This document shows positions 11,148 to 24,820 of a stretch of 64,000 nucleotides of DNA, piece after piece. Within the stretch, counting starts at the first letter, position 1. Every line of letters begins with the position of its first letter. The position numbers were made by a program, and so were the translations under genes. Source of the stretch: Moesziomyces globuligerus (taxonomy: Eukaryota; Basidiomycota; Ustilaginomycetes; Ustilaginales; Ustilaginaceae). Under the pieces are notes generated by a model. It did no database searches, was not told the DNA's origin, and was given only the letters and a program-made list of their open reading frames with translations. The stretch is taken from NCBI GenBank assembly GCA_030849465.1, contig JARVLF010000017.1, forward strand, positions 62,001 to 126,000, written 5' to 3'.

Positions 11148-14100
11148 CTAGTCGTCTGCAGGCTCGGCTTCGCCTTTGAAGTAGTTGCGATAGATCACGA
11201 TCGACGGCCCTTTGCTCAGCTTTGGAGAGCCTCCCGTGGCCACCTTGTTGCCAAGACGATCCAGCTCATAGGGGATCGGCTTGAGTGCCGGCCTGGTTTC
11301 GCATCGTCGTGTACCGTATTGGGAACCCTTGCCGACGAAGAGCGGTCGGTACCAGCGCACGCACTTGCCGCCACCCGACGCGCCGGAATCGGACTGCGCC
11401 GATCGCTTGACAGGTGTTGAGTACGGTGCAACGTCTCCCTTGCCCAGCCGGTGGCTGCTGATGTCGTCCGTGATGATGCACGCCTCCGGATCGTGATCGT
11501 GACGGTCAGGGCTCGGTGGCCGCTCGTACGGCCTCTGGATCTTGGTGACTTTGTAGCGCGCCAAGGTCTTTTCGTTGTGCTTCTTGTGCACGGTGTCCGC
11601 CAGCCTCAGCTGATCAGTCAGCGACAGCGGCACATCGATCTTGCGCGCCGCAATGATATCATTCAAGCTGAGAGCTCGTCCTCTCGACGGTGCCACACGC
11701 GTCGCAGAAGCAGTGAGGGTGCGCGGGGCGTTCCGAGCCGAACGAAGCGGCCGGCCTGTCGCTGTTGTGGCGGGTGCCGGGGCAGCAGGTGTTGTCGAAG
11801 TCGTGACAATCGCTGGCACCGTCTGTGCGATGGGGACCTGAACGCTTTGAGCCGAAGAAGAAACCATGTTCTGCGACGCATGGATCGCGTCTGCTGGTCC
11901 ATCAATCGGGGATGACGCGCTCCTTTCACTGCTCGAAGCACTTGATGCAACGGACGGTGCTGCGTTTGAGACGAGCTGATCCGCGCTCTCCGCCGGTTGC
12001 GTGCGATCCATGTCATTTTCGGGAGAAGGCGACTCTTCAGCCTCCGAGCTCGCTGAAGCAGCGGCGCTTGATCCAGCTTTTGGTGCGCGGTTCCTCGCTT
12101 TCTCTTGCATTGCCAGACATCGCAGCCGTTGCTGTTCCGGGTCAAGCATGACCAGGGGAGCTGGGCGCGCTGGAGTTGCAGCTTTTGCTGGGGCTATCGG
12201 AAGGACCGGGCTCGAAGAGCGCGCCGATGCTTGTTCCACATCTTGAGCAGCAACTTTGACCGGATTGCTCGGAGTCGAGTGACTCTGAGAGAGGGGCTGC
12301 ACCTTTGACACGCCGGAGGTATAGGCTCTCTGAGGCGCGATTGGTGCGCTGGATTCCCGCTCGGGATTTCCCACACGATTGCTCGCTTCATCTGAAGTTT
12401 CGGAGTCGGTGACCACATCTTCCTTCACCGCGCTAGAGGCGGAGGGCGCGACCCGGTCTGCAGTCGTTGCGCTGGCGGCGGCAACTTCGACTCCCGGAGC
12501 GGAAGCTGTGGCTGCTTTGGTTGTTGCGACCCCAGGGCTGACACGCATCAGGCTAGATTGGGTGGATGCGAGCCTCGCGATGGCCATCGGTATCGGTCGT
12601 GACGTGGGTCGCGCCAGCGCCGTCGACTGGCTCGCAGACGCTGGCCGAGGAAGACGGGAACCAGGACCTGCGGCCGAAAGGGAGCCAAGCCCAGTGGTTG
12701 CTGGTCGTGGCCGTGGCAGTCCACTGGTGATTCGTGCAGGTTTATCCGGAGACGACGATCTGTGGCCCAAGACAGCCGAGCCTGGACGCTGGCCTCGAGA
12801 TGCCTTTGAGGCCACTGAAGGTCCCTGCGAAGAAGATAGGGACCTTGGAGCAGACGAGGAAGCCGCAGAAGCTAATGTCAAAGCAGGCGCGGAGACGAGT
12901 CGATGTGAAGCTGCCCTTGCAGCACTGGACAGCGCCGAAGCAGGGAGGCTTGCGCCTTGACCGCCGAACCTGCTTGCTCCCGCGCTCGCGATTCGTGCGG
13001 CTTTGGAAGCGACGCTGGCAACTCTCGCGGCTTCCTGTCCTGTTTTCTCGCTCTGTGTGGCGGCATTCGTGCGGGCGATCGCAGAGTGGACTTGCACGCG
13101 GCGAGCCGGGATGCGCTCTGGCTTGGGTCCGAAGTCGGTCGACTTGGCAGAACTGTTAGCATATGCCTTTTTGGGTGACCTTTCGGGGGACACCTTGACG
13201 CCAAAGTCGACCTCGTGCTGATGAAGCGGAACACGTCGAGCCGTCTGCCTGAAGACAGGTCCAGGCGTGGCAGGATTCACCTCGGTGATCGCGACCACCT
13301 CGCGTGCGGGGGTCGCAGGCAGCTCGATGCGCGATTCGGCTCCGCGGCGATCCGGGGAGCTGCGATCTGGAGAAGTCGGAGGTCGAGAACGAGTTGGCGA
13401 GCCAAGCGCGGAGCTGGGAGGTTGAAGTGTTGCACGAGCTGTCTCTGCTGAAGATGGAGCGGATTTCGTAGCTTCATCGCTGTCAAGCTGTTGAGCCATC
13501 TTCTGAGGGGTTGCATGGCGATCGACATCGGCAAATCTGACCGACGGTGTGGCGGGAGCCACAGCTGCGGGCACTGGCATGGATGAGAAGGCGGGCGTGA
13601 GCGTCTCTTTGACGTCTAGAATCTTGCTGGGAGATTGCAGCGAGACACTGCGCTCGGCATGAGTTGGTGTCTGCACAGCCTTGGCAGGCGATGCAGGTGC
13701 ATCGCCGGCCATACCACTCGAGATGAACGGAGATGGCAGAGCAGCATGATGCGCGAGCCGCATCGAGTAAGCTCGGTTTGCAGGCGTCTCGGGTGCTTTG
13801 GCGGTCGGCGAAATGTTTTGAAGGCATGCGAAGCGAGACAGTCCGGTGCTGGGCGGGATTGGCTGAGTGGACGACCTTTGCTGGGAGGGAGTGGCTCGCA
13901 TGGTTGGAAGAGGTTCTTGGAACGGTGTCGACGAGGCCAGCGCGAGCCGTTGAGTGCCAAGCTTGGTCGGAGAGGAGGAGAGCTGCAGGGCGCGCAACGA
14001 GAGCCTCGGCGATCGACGGGGCGAGCGGATTGGAGAGTGTGCATCGCGATTTTGGGACATGGTGGCGCCGATAAGCGCCTCGACCGAGCGGATGGGGCTC

Positions 14101-15167
14101 TGGTTGCGACGCGGCGTCTCGTGAGGCTGCTTGCGGGAGCTGCGTGAAGGCGTGTCTCTGCTAGGACTGCTCTGCACGAGCACGAAGGGATTAATGGACG
14201 GCTCTTCTTTGCGGTCCGGCTCGGCGGCTTGCTCCTTGTGCACCTTCTCTGCTTCCATTTCGCCCTGAGTGCAACGCTGCGGTGATTGCGAACGAGAAGG
14301 AGGGTACTGCGTCTCGGACGGAAGTACGAGCTCGTCTGCCCCTGTTCTGGGCGTCTGCGCCTCATCTGGCAATGAGGGCAGCCCGACCTGCTGAGTGCGA
14401 GTCGGAGAAAGCCTTGGAGAGGCCAAGGTACTTTGCCTGCCCTGGGTAGGAGAGACTGGGCTCGCTGGCGGGTCCATCATCGACGTCGACGCGGAGCTGA
14501 GCAAGACGGAGCGAGAGAGCATGGGTGTGGGACGAGAAGCGGACCAGCCGTAGTCGAGCTGGTCGTCGGCGAGCATAGTGTCGTCCGGATTGAAGCTGAT
14601 CGGACGCCGTCTGGTGAGGACGAGACTGTCCTTGTGCTTGAGACGCTTTTCAAGCACGCGCTGCTCGTAGTGGATGCGCTTCTTCTTCTCTGCTGAGGAA
14701 GGCTTGCCGAAGAAGACCATGGCTGAGTCGTCGGACTCTTCCGAGGAAGAGGCGAAATCATCGCTTTGGCTGATCAGGTGGCGTCGTAGAGGAGAGCGGT
14801 GACGCGTGGGAGAGCTCTGTGCGCGGACCGGCGACGAGTGCTGTGCGGGATTGCCGACGAGAGGCGAAGTGGACGGCAAAGGACTGCCGTGCTTGAGTTC
14901 GTCAACGGCGAGGCCGATAGCGAGTGGCTTTGTCGAGCTAGAGGGCTGGGTAGCGGGCGCTACGCCAATGTTTTCCTTGTTCGTATCAAGCCCAGGTGAG
15001 CCTAGTGAGGCAGCCGAGAGGCGCAAGCTTCTACGCAGGCGTCGTGGAGTGGCAGTCAAAGGCGAAGCCCTCGTTTCGGGATGTCCGAGCTGGTCGAACA
15101 CCAGTCCTGGCCGGGATGGGCTTGCGAAGGGCGATGCCGACGCAGGTATGGGCGTAGCCACATCCAT
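11148..15167 (-). CDS. Uncharacterised Ser/Pro/Ala-rich protein with KEN and RxxL motifs
   Basis: A 1339-residue single-exon protein. The frame extends 19 codons upstream to a GTG, but the first ATG is at 15167 (MDVATPIPAS). Most of the protein is low complexity with very many SP/TP sites, as in a proline-directed kinase substrate. A KEN motif (residues 64-66, NKENIG) with an RxxL at 45-48 resembles APC/C degrons. Only the last 180 residues look folded or conserved: SLTDQLRLADTVHKKHNEKT, YKVTKIQRPYERPPSPDR, KCVRWYRPLFVGKG and a basic/aromatic end (IVIYRNYFKG). I do not recognise the family. A cell-cycle or cytoskeletal role is only an inference from the motifs. It is divergent from the gene at 16049. 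Confidence 0.75.
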   Translation of the reverse strand: MDVATPIPASASPFASPSRPGLVFDQLGHPETRASPLTATPRRLRRSLRLSAASLGSPGLDTNKENIGVAPATQPSSSTKPLAIGLAVDELKHGSPLPSTSPLVGNPAQHSSPVRAQSSPTRHRSPLRRHLISQSDDFASSSEESDDSAMVFFGKPSSAEKKKRIHYEQRVLEKRLKHKDSLVLTRRRPISFNPDDTMLADDQLDYGWSASRPTPMLSRSVLLSSASTSMMDPPASPVSPTQGRQSTLASPRLSPTRTQQVGLPSLPDEAQTPRTGADELVLPSETQYPPSRSQSPQRCTQGEMEAEKVHKEQAAEPDRKEEPSINPFVLVQSSPSRDTPSRSSRKQPHETPRRNQSPIRSVEALIGATMSQNRDAHSPIRSPRRSPRLSLRALQLSSSPTKLGTQRLALASSTPFQEPLPTMRATPSQQRSSTQPIPPSTGLSRFACLQNISPTAKAPETPANRAYSMRLAHHAALPSPFISSGMAGDAPASPAKAVQTPTHAERSVSLQSPSKILDVKETLTPAFSSMPVPAAVAPATPSVRFADVDRHATPQKMAQQLDSDEATKSAPSSAETARATLQPPSSALGSPTRSRPPTSPDRSSPDRRGAESRIELPATPAREVVAITEVNPATPGPVFRQTARRVPLHQHEVDFGVKVSPERSPKKAYANSSAKSTDFGPKPERIPARRVQVHSAIARTNAATQSEKTGQEAARVASVASKAARIASAGASRFGGQGASLPASALSSAARAASHRLVSAPALTLASAASSSAPRSLSSSQGPSVASKASRGQRPGSAVLGHRSSSPDKPARITSGLPRPRPATTGLGSLSAAGPGSRLPRPASASQSTALARPTSRPIPMAIARLASTQSSLMRVSPGVATTKAATASAPGVEVAAASATTADRVAPSASSAVKEDVVTDSETSDEASNRVGNPERESSAPIAPQRAYTSGVSKVQPLSQSHSTPSNPVKVAAQDVEQASARSSSPVLPIAPAKAATPARPAPLVMLDPEQQRLRCLAMQEKARNRAPKAGSSAAASASSEAEESPSPENDMDRTQPAESADQLVSNAAPSVASSASSSERSASSPIDGPADAIHASQNMVSSSAQSVQVPIAQTVPAIVTTSTTPAAPAPATTATGRPLRSARNAPRTLTASATRVAPSRGRALSLNDIIAARKIDVPLSLTDQLRLADTVHKKHNEKTLARYKVTKIQRPYERPPSPDRHDHDPEACIITDDISSHRLGKGDVAPYSTPVKRSAQSDSGASGGGKCVRWYRPLFVGKGSQYGTRRCETRPALKPIPYELDRLGNKVATGGSPKLSKGPSIVIYRNYFKGEAEPADD

Positions 15168-16048
15168 CGTGATAAGAAAGGCCAATCGTCGCCAAGTGAT
15201 CCAGGCAGCTGTTCCGCCGTTCACAAGAGTGTGATGTAGGTCCGGCGGAGAGGCATAGAGGGGGGAAGTCTGCGAGAGCGAAGCAGCGTTTTGGGGAGAT
15301 GTGATGATCGGAGGCTATTCAACCTCGGCTCGGCCAAAGATAGACTGTGATATGCGGGTGGATCGTGGGTGGGCTGGGTCTGAAGCAGGGCTATAGGAAA
15401 GTGATGGCTAGCGGGAGCAGATTGCGAATGGTTGGGCAGGTCATCCGACGTGGGCTGAACTCGAAAGCTGCCAGGCCACCGAAAGCCGAAGCCGATGTTG
15501 GAAGCCTCTCGCTGTGATGTTTCGTACTGTAGAGCCCGATGAGCGAAAGGCTCGCTCCAGCCCTGCAAGGCAACCAACACCAAATACAGTACAGGCGCAC
15601 CTACTGCGCACTCACGAAAATAGCTCATCCCCGGCTCACGCGCCTCGCCGGCTTCCACCTGTTGCGCGCGCGAAGGTCACGTGCTCGATGATTTTCGCCC
15701 CAAACCTCCACCTGGCCCTTTTTTTTCGCATTGTCTCGCTTCCTCGCCTTTTTCTTCCCCACGGCAAAGCCGAGCGAGAGAATTGGAGACTGCCTTTGAC
15801 AAGCCGTGCTCAGTCTGAACCCTGTTTCGATAGCAGAGTGCAGCCTGTCCGCTCGCTCTGGAGGCTGCATGTGGCTGCATCCAAGGCAGAGCCGCGGGGC
15901 CACATGATCCTGTCTGAGATGATGCTGAGGCCGTCATGCCACTGCCCGTCCCTTCTGATCACCCCACCATCCTCCTCCTCCATCAGCGATTCTGCTGGCC
16001 GCCGAAGCTCTTCGGAATGCACGTCCTGTGCCGACCACTGGGCGCGTC
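15168..16048. promoter_or_regulatory. Divergent promoter region, 881 bp
   Basis: It separates the start of the minus-strand Ser-rich gene (15167) from the plus-strand gene at 16049. A pyrimidine-rich block (about 15715-15760, with a run of T) lies in the middle. No conserved element or RNA gene is recognised. Confidence 0.4.
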
Positions 16049-17368
16049 ATGAAGGTCCTCACTCGTGCAGCGCAGCTGGCTACTGCCACGCCGCTCCCGC
16101 GAGCTTCTTCCTCGATCTTGAGCTTCACATCAGCACCGATTGCGACATCATCCCAGAGCCATGGACGGCCCATCAGCGGGTATCCGCTGCCCCATGGCGT
16201 TCCTACGGCGCCCGCGCCCGCTTCCGCTTTCCAACAGCTTGACGCACAGCTCCACCAACTCGGGCTGTTCGATACCAATTGGCCGCGATCGGCACTGCAG
16301 CGCGATCCGCGGCTCTTGCTTCGGTCTGAAGCCCCCTCCGATCCTGATGCACCTCGCAAGCCAGGAGGCGGTCGTGAGAGCCTGTCCGACCATGAGTACC
16401 AGGTGAGGGTGGGCAAGGCTTGCCGAGTCCTCCTGGACAGTCTGCCAGAGTTCATGCACAAAGGAGTCGTCGACCTGCCCGACCTGGAACACGATCATGA
16501 CGGCAGCGAGCATGGAGAAGCGCCGTCGCGCAATGGACCGTTGGCGGCCGTGCGCTCTCGCTGGTCGGCCGCCAAGGGTCTCCTGCCCATGCTCTCTCCG
16601 TTCCTGGGCCAGAGCTTGCTGAGGCGAGCAACATGGGCGCAGACGAGCGGGAGCAAGACCAAAGGAACGCCGGCGCCGGCATCTGGCGCGGAGTTCGACA
16701 GTCTCTATCATCCCTCCATAGCCTTCGAGTTCCGACCACCGCTACCGCATATCGGCATCGGAAAAGGTGATGTTTCTGATGGCGATCGTAGCTCCAGTGA
16801 GCCGATCGGACGGCTCTCGACAGATGGTCCTCGAGGAGCTACATCGCTGGATGTTTACGAGCCGCATCCGCGTGGTGGACCGACCATCTGCTTCAATGGC
16901 CGTACAATGTACGTGGCGAGCTCGCACTTGCTGCGGCATGCGCTTGCGGCGCTCTTCCACCACACAGAACTGCATCTGGAGTCGGCGCGCTTCGAAGGCC
17001 GGTCGCGGCCGGGCAGCTCGTGGCCGGGCATCAGCGCGTTTGTGCGCCGTGGTCCGGAGCCAGACTCGGCGGGCGAAGGATCGTGGCAGGACAAGCTCGT
17101 GGTGCGGCTGCGCTTCGAGGGCATCTCGCGCGTCTCATCCCACCCGCACACCTACACGGTCATCTTTAGATACGAGTTCGACCGCAACACGGGCACGATC
17201 ATCCGCCACGTCGTCGACAATATCCAGCCCGTGCCCGGAAGTAAGGTCTGGGCAGGGCTCAGTCACGCTTGGGGCAACCTCAGCCCGTGTGGTGCTGCGG
17301 GAGGAGGCGCGCCAGGAGGAAGTGGTCCAGCCGCCTGCTCCATCGACAAGCCTCATATGCGCTCGTGA
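16049..17368 (+). CDS. Uncharacterised protein with a likely mitochondrial presequence
   Basis: A 439-residue single-exon protein. The first ATG is at 16049; the open frame reaches back 7 codons only through a GTG. The N-terminus (MKVLTRAAQLATATPLPRAS) is basic, Ser/Ala-rich and free of acidic residues, as in mitochondrial targeting peptides. The middle is variable. The C-terminal half alternates hydrophobic and polar residues (TICFNGRTMYVASSHLLRHA, LVVRLRFEGISRVSSHPHTY, VIFRYEFDRNTGTIIRHVVD), which suggests a mixed alpha/beta fold of NTF2-like or DUF2358 type: a helical start, then strands ending in a conserved 'D..G.I..H.VD'. That fold assignment is weak. No catalytic residues can be named. 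Confidence 0.6.
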   Translation: MKVLTRAAQLATATPLPRASSSILSFTSAPIATSSQSHGRPISGYPLPHGVPTAPAPASAFQQLDAQLHQLGLFDTNWPRSALQRDPRLLLRSEAPSDPDAPRKPGGGRESLSDHEYQVRVGKACRVLLDSLPEFMHKGVVDLPDLEHDHDGSEHGEAPSRNGPLAAVRSRWSAAKGLLPMLSPFLGQSLLRRATWAQTSGSKTKGTPAPASGAEFDSLYHPSIAFEFRPPLPHIGIGKGDVSDGDRSSSEPIGRLSTDGPRGATSLDVYEPHPRGGPTICFNGRTMYVASSHLLRHALAALFHHTELHLESARFEGRSRPGSSWPGISAFVRRGPEPDSAGEGSWQDKLVVRLRFEGISRVSSHPHTYTVIFRYEFDRNTGTIIRHVVDNIQPVPGSKVWAGLSHAWGNLSPCGAAGGGAPGGSGPAACSIDKPHMRS

Positions 17369-17783
17369 TGTCGAGCTTGATTCTCCTGTTCCAGCCATAG
17401 GCACCTCATCGACTTCATTTTGCGTTGGCCTCGCTGGTCGATCGTACTCGACCATCTTGCATGAATGCGTGCAAGTGTAAATTATCCTAGTTCTCTCCAC
17501 CCACAGTCATGTAACCATGTTGACATCAAAGAACGACAGTGTACGCCACCAGAAGGGCAAGTCGATCAGAGTCGATGCCCGTCCGAGAACCAGCGTGCCA
17601 GTCGAACCATTCTAATCTGGGGCTACGGACTCTCGATCCATTCGCCATCTCGCATGAACCTCGAAAGCCCTCCGCTCCGTACACCTACAGGGTTCCAATC
17701 GACCTCATCGGCTGCCTCGGAAGTGCAGCGCGCAACGTGTGCTGAGCAGGGCTTGCATTTCTGCGACGAACGTGAAGGTTGAA
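17369..17783. other. 3' region between two convergent genes
   Basis: This 415-bp stretch lies between the stop of the mitochondrial-type protein and the stop of the spliced YAR1-like gene. It probably holds both 3' UTRs. No feature stands out. The frame antisense to it that continues into YAR1 (down to 17705) is intron read-through, not a separate gene. Confidence 0.45.
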
Positions 17784-18571
17784 TTATTCTTCCGAGGGCG
17801 TACCTTCGCTTCCTGTGCGTGCGGCAAAGTTCGCTTCGTCAGTACATCTGCGTGCGTGACAGGGCGAGGCCGAGACGGCTTACCTTCGTCGTCGTCTGCG
17901 ACGTCATCGTGGGCGATGTCCGCAGCGCTGACGTTGATCTCGGCCTGGGCGCGCTTGAGCCTCGCGACGAGGTCCTGGCCCAGCTGCGACCTTGCCTTGG
18001 TGCCGTAGGCGAGCAGATCGGCTGGCAAATCTCCGTCCTTGTTCGGAACCGTCGGATCCGCTCCTGCGTCCAACAGCTCGTTCACTGCAACCACCTAGTG
18101 TTCAGCCACCTGCCACTTGGCTTCGCGGAAGAGAGGGGCTGTGCTTACCGATCCAGTTCCTGATCTCCTCAACTTCGGCGCCTGCCTCACCGTCGGGAAT
18201 ATCTACGTTGACGGCGGCGTGGAGCGGGGTGTCGGCGTTGGTCCTGTCCTGGAAGTCGACATCGATCTCGAGGTTGAGGATCTCGGGAAGCACCTGTGTG
18301 GACTGCGAGAGCGCGGCGTAATGCAGTGCGTTGCGCCCGACACCATCGCTGTGGTTCGCATCGAATGCTCCCGAAGAGATGATCTCGTGCAAGAGGTCCA
18401 GGTCGTCCGTGCGGGCCGCATGCAACAGCCTCTTATCTGCAAACCCGGCAGCAAAGCAGCAGCATGATCAGACACAGCGCAGTAGGAAGGAGCGCGGATG
18501 AGGACAAGGTGAGGCAGCTTACTCTGGAGGTCGATCTGGTGGACAGCGTCGTCGTTCTCCTGGTCAGCCAT
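17784..18571 (-). CDS. YAR1: Ankyrin-repeat ribosome biogenesis factor, YAR1-like
   Basis: A spliced gene of four exons: 18571-18523, 18436-18149, 18084-17884 and 17812-17784, giving 188 residues. The introns (86, 64 and 71 nt) start with GTAAG and end in CAG. Exon 1 gives MADQENDDAVHQIDLQ. Ankyrin repeats follow (LLHAARTDDLDLLHEIISSG, GRNALHYAAL, ADTPLHAAVN, ELLDAGADPTVPNKDGDLPADL). The tail is acidic (DDVADDDEGSEGTPSEE). Length, three ankyrin units and acidic tail fit yeast Yar1, which chaperones ribosomal protein uS3/Rps3 before assembly into the 40S subunit. The last intron is inferred: splicing yields the acidic tail and an immediate TAA, while retention would read on to 17705. It diverges from UTP22, another small-subunit biogenesis gene. 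Confidence 0.82.
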
Positions 18572-19002
18572 GATTGCAGTTCAGCCGAGGGTGGACGTCA
18601 ATGGTGGAGGGAAAGCGATTGCTAGAAGATGCGGGGGTTGGTTGTTGCCAGTGCGTCGGCGTCGTGGCCGAAGCGGTGTTGGACTGTGCTCCGCCAAATG
18701 CTGAATTCCAAGCATCGTCGAGATGCCACAGATCAATCGGCGATCAGGACTCGCCTGGGCCTCGGAAGGCGGAAGTGCAATAAATTTAATTGTGAATGCG
18801 AGGGCAAAGGTGGAAATTCGACCCTGCGCCTTGCCGTGCTGCGTTTTTTTCTTTAGCCGGCCTGAGGTGTTGCGAAAAAGTTTTGGAAGAATCCTCGCAC
18901 AGCTCCACACAGCAGCTGCCACTCCTCGCTTCACCTTTGCCATCACCTCGCCGCAGTCAGCTTGATATCGCACACTCACCACCGGCAGCTTCACCATCGA
19001 TC
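18572..19002. promoter_or_regulatory. Divergent promoter of YAR1-like and UTP22
   Basis: 431 bp lie between the two start codons. Contents include an AT-rich patch near 18780-18795 (AATAAATTTAATTG), a T-run near 18845 and a pyrimidine/CACC-rich leader before 19003. The frame of UTP22 stays open back to an ATG at 18796, but that stretch lacks family features and I treat it as leader. Confidence 0.45.
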
Positions 19003-23220
<4,218 letters not shown>

Positions 23221-23565
23221 CGCATAGTATCTCAATCACAGCAAGCATTCTCTAGTCTTTCTGCGTGGTGGTGTGCAAGGGGACCCGGTACCGGAGGCGA
23301 GTGAGGATGCCGAAGGGTGACTGAGACCTAACACTTTTGTAGTTTTGGCATGGGATGGCGCTTGCGCGTTGCTCGGCTCGCCTCCACTCTCGAGAGCTTC
23401 ATTATTTTGGCTGAGCTGCGCGCCGACCTCCAAGTCACGGGTCGAGCTGCAGCAGCGCACAGACATGCTAAATAATAAAGACGCTCCCCGCCTCGTCCCG
23501 ACCTCATCTCCTCAACACCATCCTGCCCTGCTCACCCTACGCAGCTGCGTCCAAGTTGAGCGAAC
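23221..23565. promoter_or_regulatory. Spacer between UTP22 and the PI31-like gene
   Basis: 345 bp with the UTP22 3' end and the PI31 promoter. An AATAATAAAG sequence at about 23472-23481 and a CT-rich leader before 23566 are visible. No gene is recognised. Confidence 0.4.
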
Positions 23566-24684
23566 ATGACTGATCTACTCGACCCTTCCGCGCTGCTGCA
23601 CGTGTTGCAGCAGCTTCTCCCTGCCGCCACTTCCTCGGAGCCGCAGCTGCGCAGCCCTTCGGACGCACTGGCAGCCATGGTGCACACCGTGATGACGCGG
23701 CTCGACTTCCGCCTCACTGGCCTGTCCGAAGACGACCGTCTTACGGTCACCCCTTCCGCCGAAAGCACCGATGCCGATACCACCGCCAATAGGCTTCCCG
23801 CCGAATGGAATGCCAAGGGACCCGACCACTACTGCTTCCGATACAAGCACCACCAGTCGTCGCTCGACTTTCTGGTCAAGCTGGTCAAGCTCGGTGGGCG
23901 CGTCGTCGTCCACGGTATCGCGCTGCAGGGTTCCAAGACGAGCACGCTCGAGGTGACGCTGTCGGACTACCTGTCGGCGTCGTTCTTCCCGTATCCTCGC
24001 GCCGAGGCGCAGGCAGAGCCGCTGGTCAACGGCTTCATCGGCTCGTCGAGGATCAAAGACCTCGTCATCGCCTACAAGACGCAGGTCCTCCAGGCTCTCG
24101 TGCCCGGTCTCCGCAAAGATGGCTATACAGAGGAGAGGGAGGAGGAGAGGCGCGGCGAGTCGCGCGGGACGGCTTCGGAACCACAGCGACCCGCAGGGTC
24201 GCTACCGCCTCGAGCACCGTTCCGGGGAGATGAGGATGATCCGACCTATCCGAGCGTGTTTCCGGGACGCAATCCGTTGACGGTGGGAGATCGGGATTTG
24301 GATCCGCTGGGTGGCTCGCCGTTGCGGCTGCCGCCGCGTTACGGTGGTGGAGGCCCTGGTGGATTTGCTCCGCCGCCGCTGTTCCCAGGTGGCGATTCGG
24401 GAGGCGGCATGTTTGTCGGACCGGACCATCCCATGTTCCGAAACCGGTTCCCGCCCGGCGGACAGGGTTTGCCGCCCGGTGCTGTTCCGCCTGGCGCGAG
24501 GTTCGATCCCATCTTCCCCAGCAACCCCGATGTGGGCGGTGCGAGACCCCAGCATCCCCCGCGCCCAACCGGCGATCCGGACTGGGACGAACTCGCCCCT
24601 CCGCAGCCCGAGAATCCCTTCCCGCGCCAACCGCGCGGCTCGGGCCGTTCTGCAAATCCAGACACCCACGGCTGGTACGCCTAA
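23566..24684 (+). CDS. Proteasome inhibitor/assembly adaptor PI31 (PSMF1-like)
   Basis: A 372-residue single-exon protein. Residues 1-185 form the FP-type N-terminal domain: MTDLLDPSALLHVLQQLLPA, a short loop, DHYCFRYKHHQSSLDFLVKL, VVVHGIAL and RIKDLVIAYKTQVLQALVPG. The C-terminal half is Gly/Pro/Arg-rich and disordered (VFPGRNPLTVGDRDLDPLG, GGMFVGPDHPMFRNR, PPGARFDPIFP), as in PI31. The protein ends Trp-Tyr-Ala, which fits the hydrophobic-Tyr-X (HbYX) motif that docks into 20S alpha-ring pockets. Family knowledge: PI31 inhibits purified 20S proteasome and acts in cells as a proteasome adaptor that also binds F-box protein Fbxo7. It converges on SEC26 with 136 bp between the stops. Confidence 0.88.
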   Translation: MTDLLDPSALLHVLQQLLPAATSSEPQLRSPSDALAAMVHTVMTRLDFRLTGLSEDDRLTVTPSAESTDADTTANRLPAEWNAKGPDHYCFRYKHHQSSLDFLVKLVKLGGRVVVHGIALQGSKTSTLEVTLSDYLSASFFPYPRAEAQAEPLVNGFIGSSRIKDLVIAYKTQVLQALVPGLRKDGYTEEREEERRGESRGTASEPQRPAGSLPPRAPFRGDEDDPTYPSVFPGRNPLTVGDRDLDPLGGSPLRLPPRYGGGGPGGFAPPPLFPGGDSGGGMFVGPDHPMFRNRFPPGGQGLPPGAVPPGARFDPIFPSNPDVGGARPQHPPRPTGDPDWDELAPPQPENPFPRQPRGSGRSANPDTHGWYA

Positions 24685-24820
24685 CCCTCCTTCCCCCACC
24701 CTGTCACAATGTCAGCCCGTTGAGTTCAAATCCAAAATCAGTCACGGTCTCGCAGATCGGTCAGAGGCAAAAAGTTTGGAAACAGTGAGATGTCGCAAAA
24801 GAAGGGGGGGAGGGGGGGGG

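Noticed and set aside
17705..18094. A 129-residue stand-alone protein
   Set aside because: It is exon 3 of the YAR1-like gene read through the last intron.
18796..19002. N-terminal extension of UTP22 from the ATG at 18796
   Set aside because: The 69 codons show no Nrap-like sequence and lie in the promoter/leader region; 19003 opens with a normal basic N-terminus.
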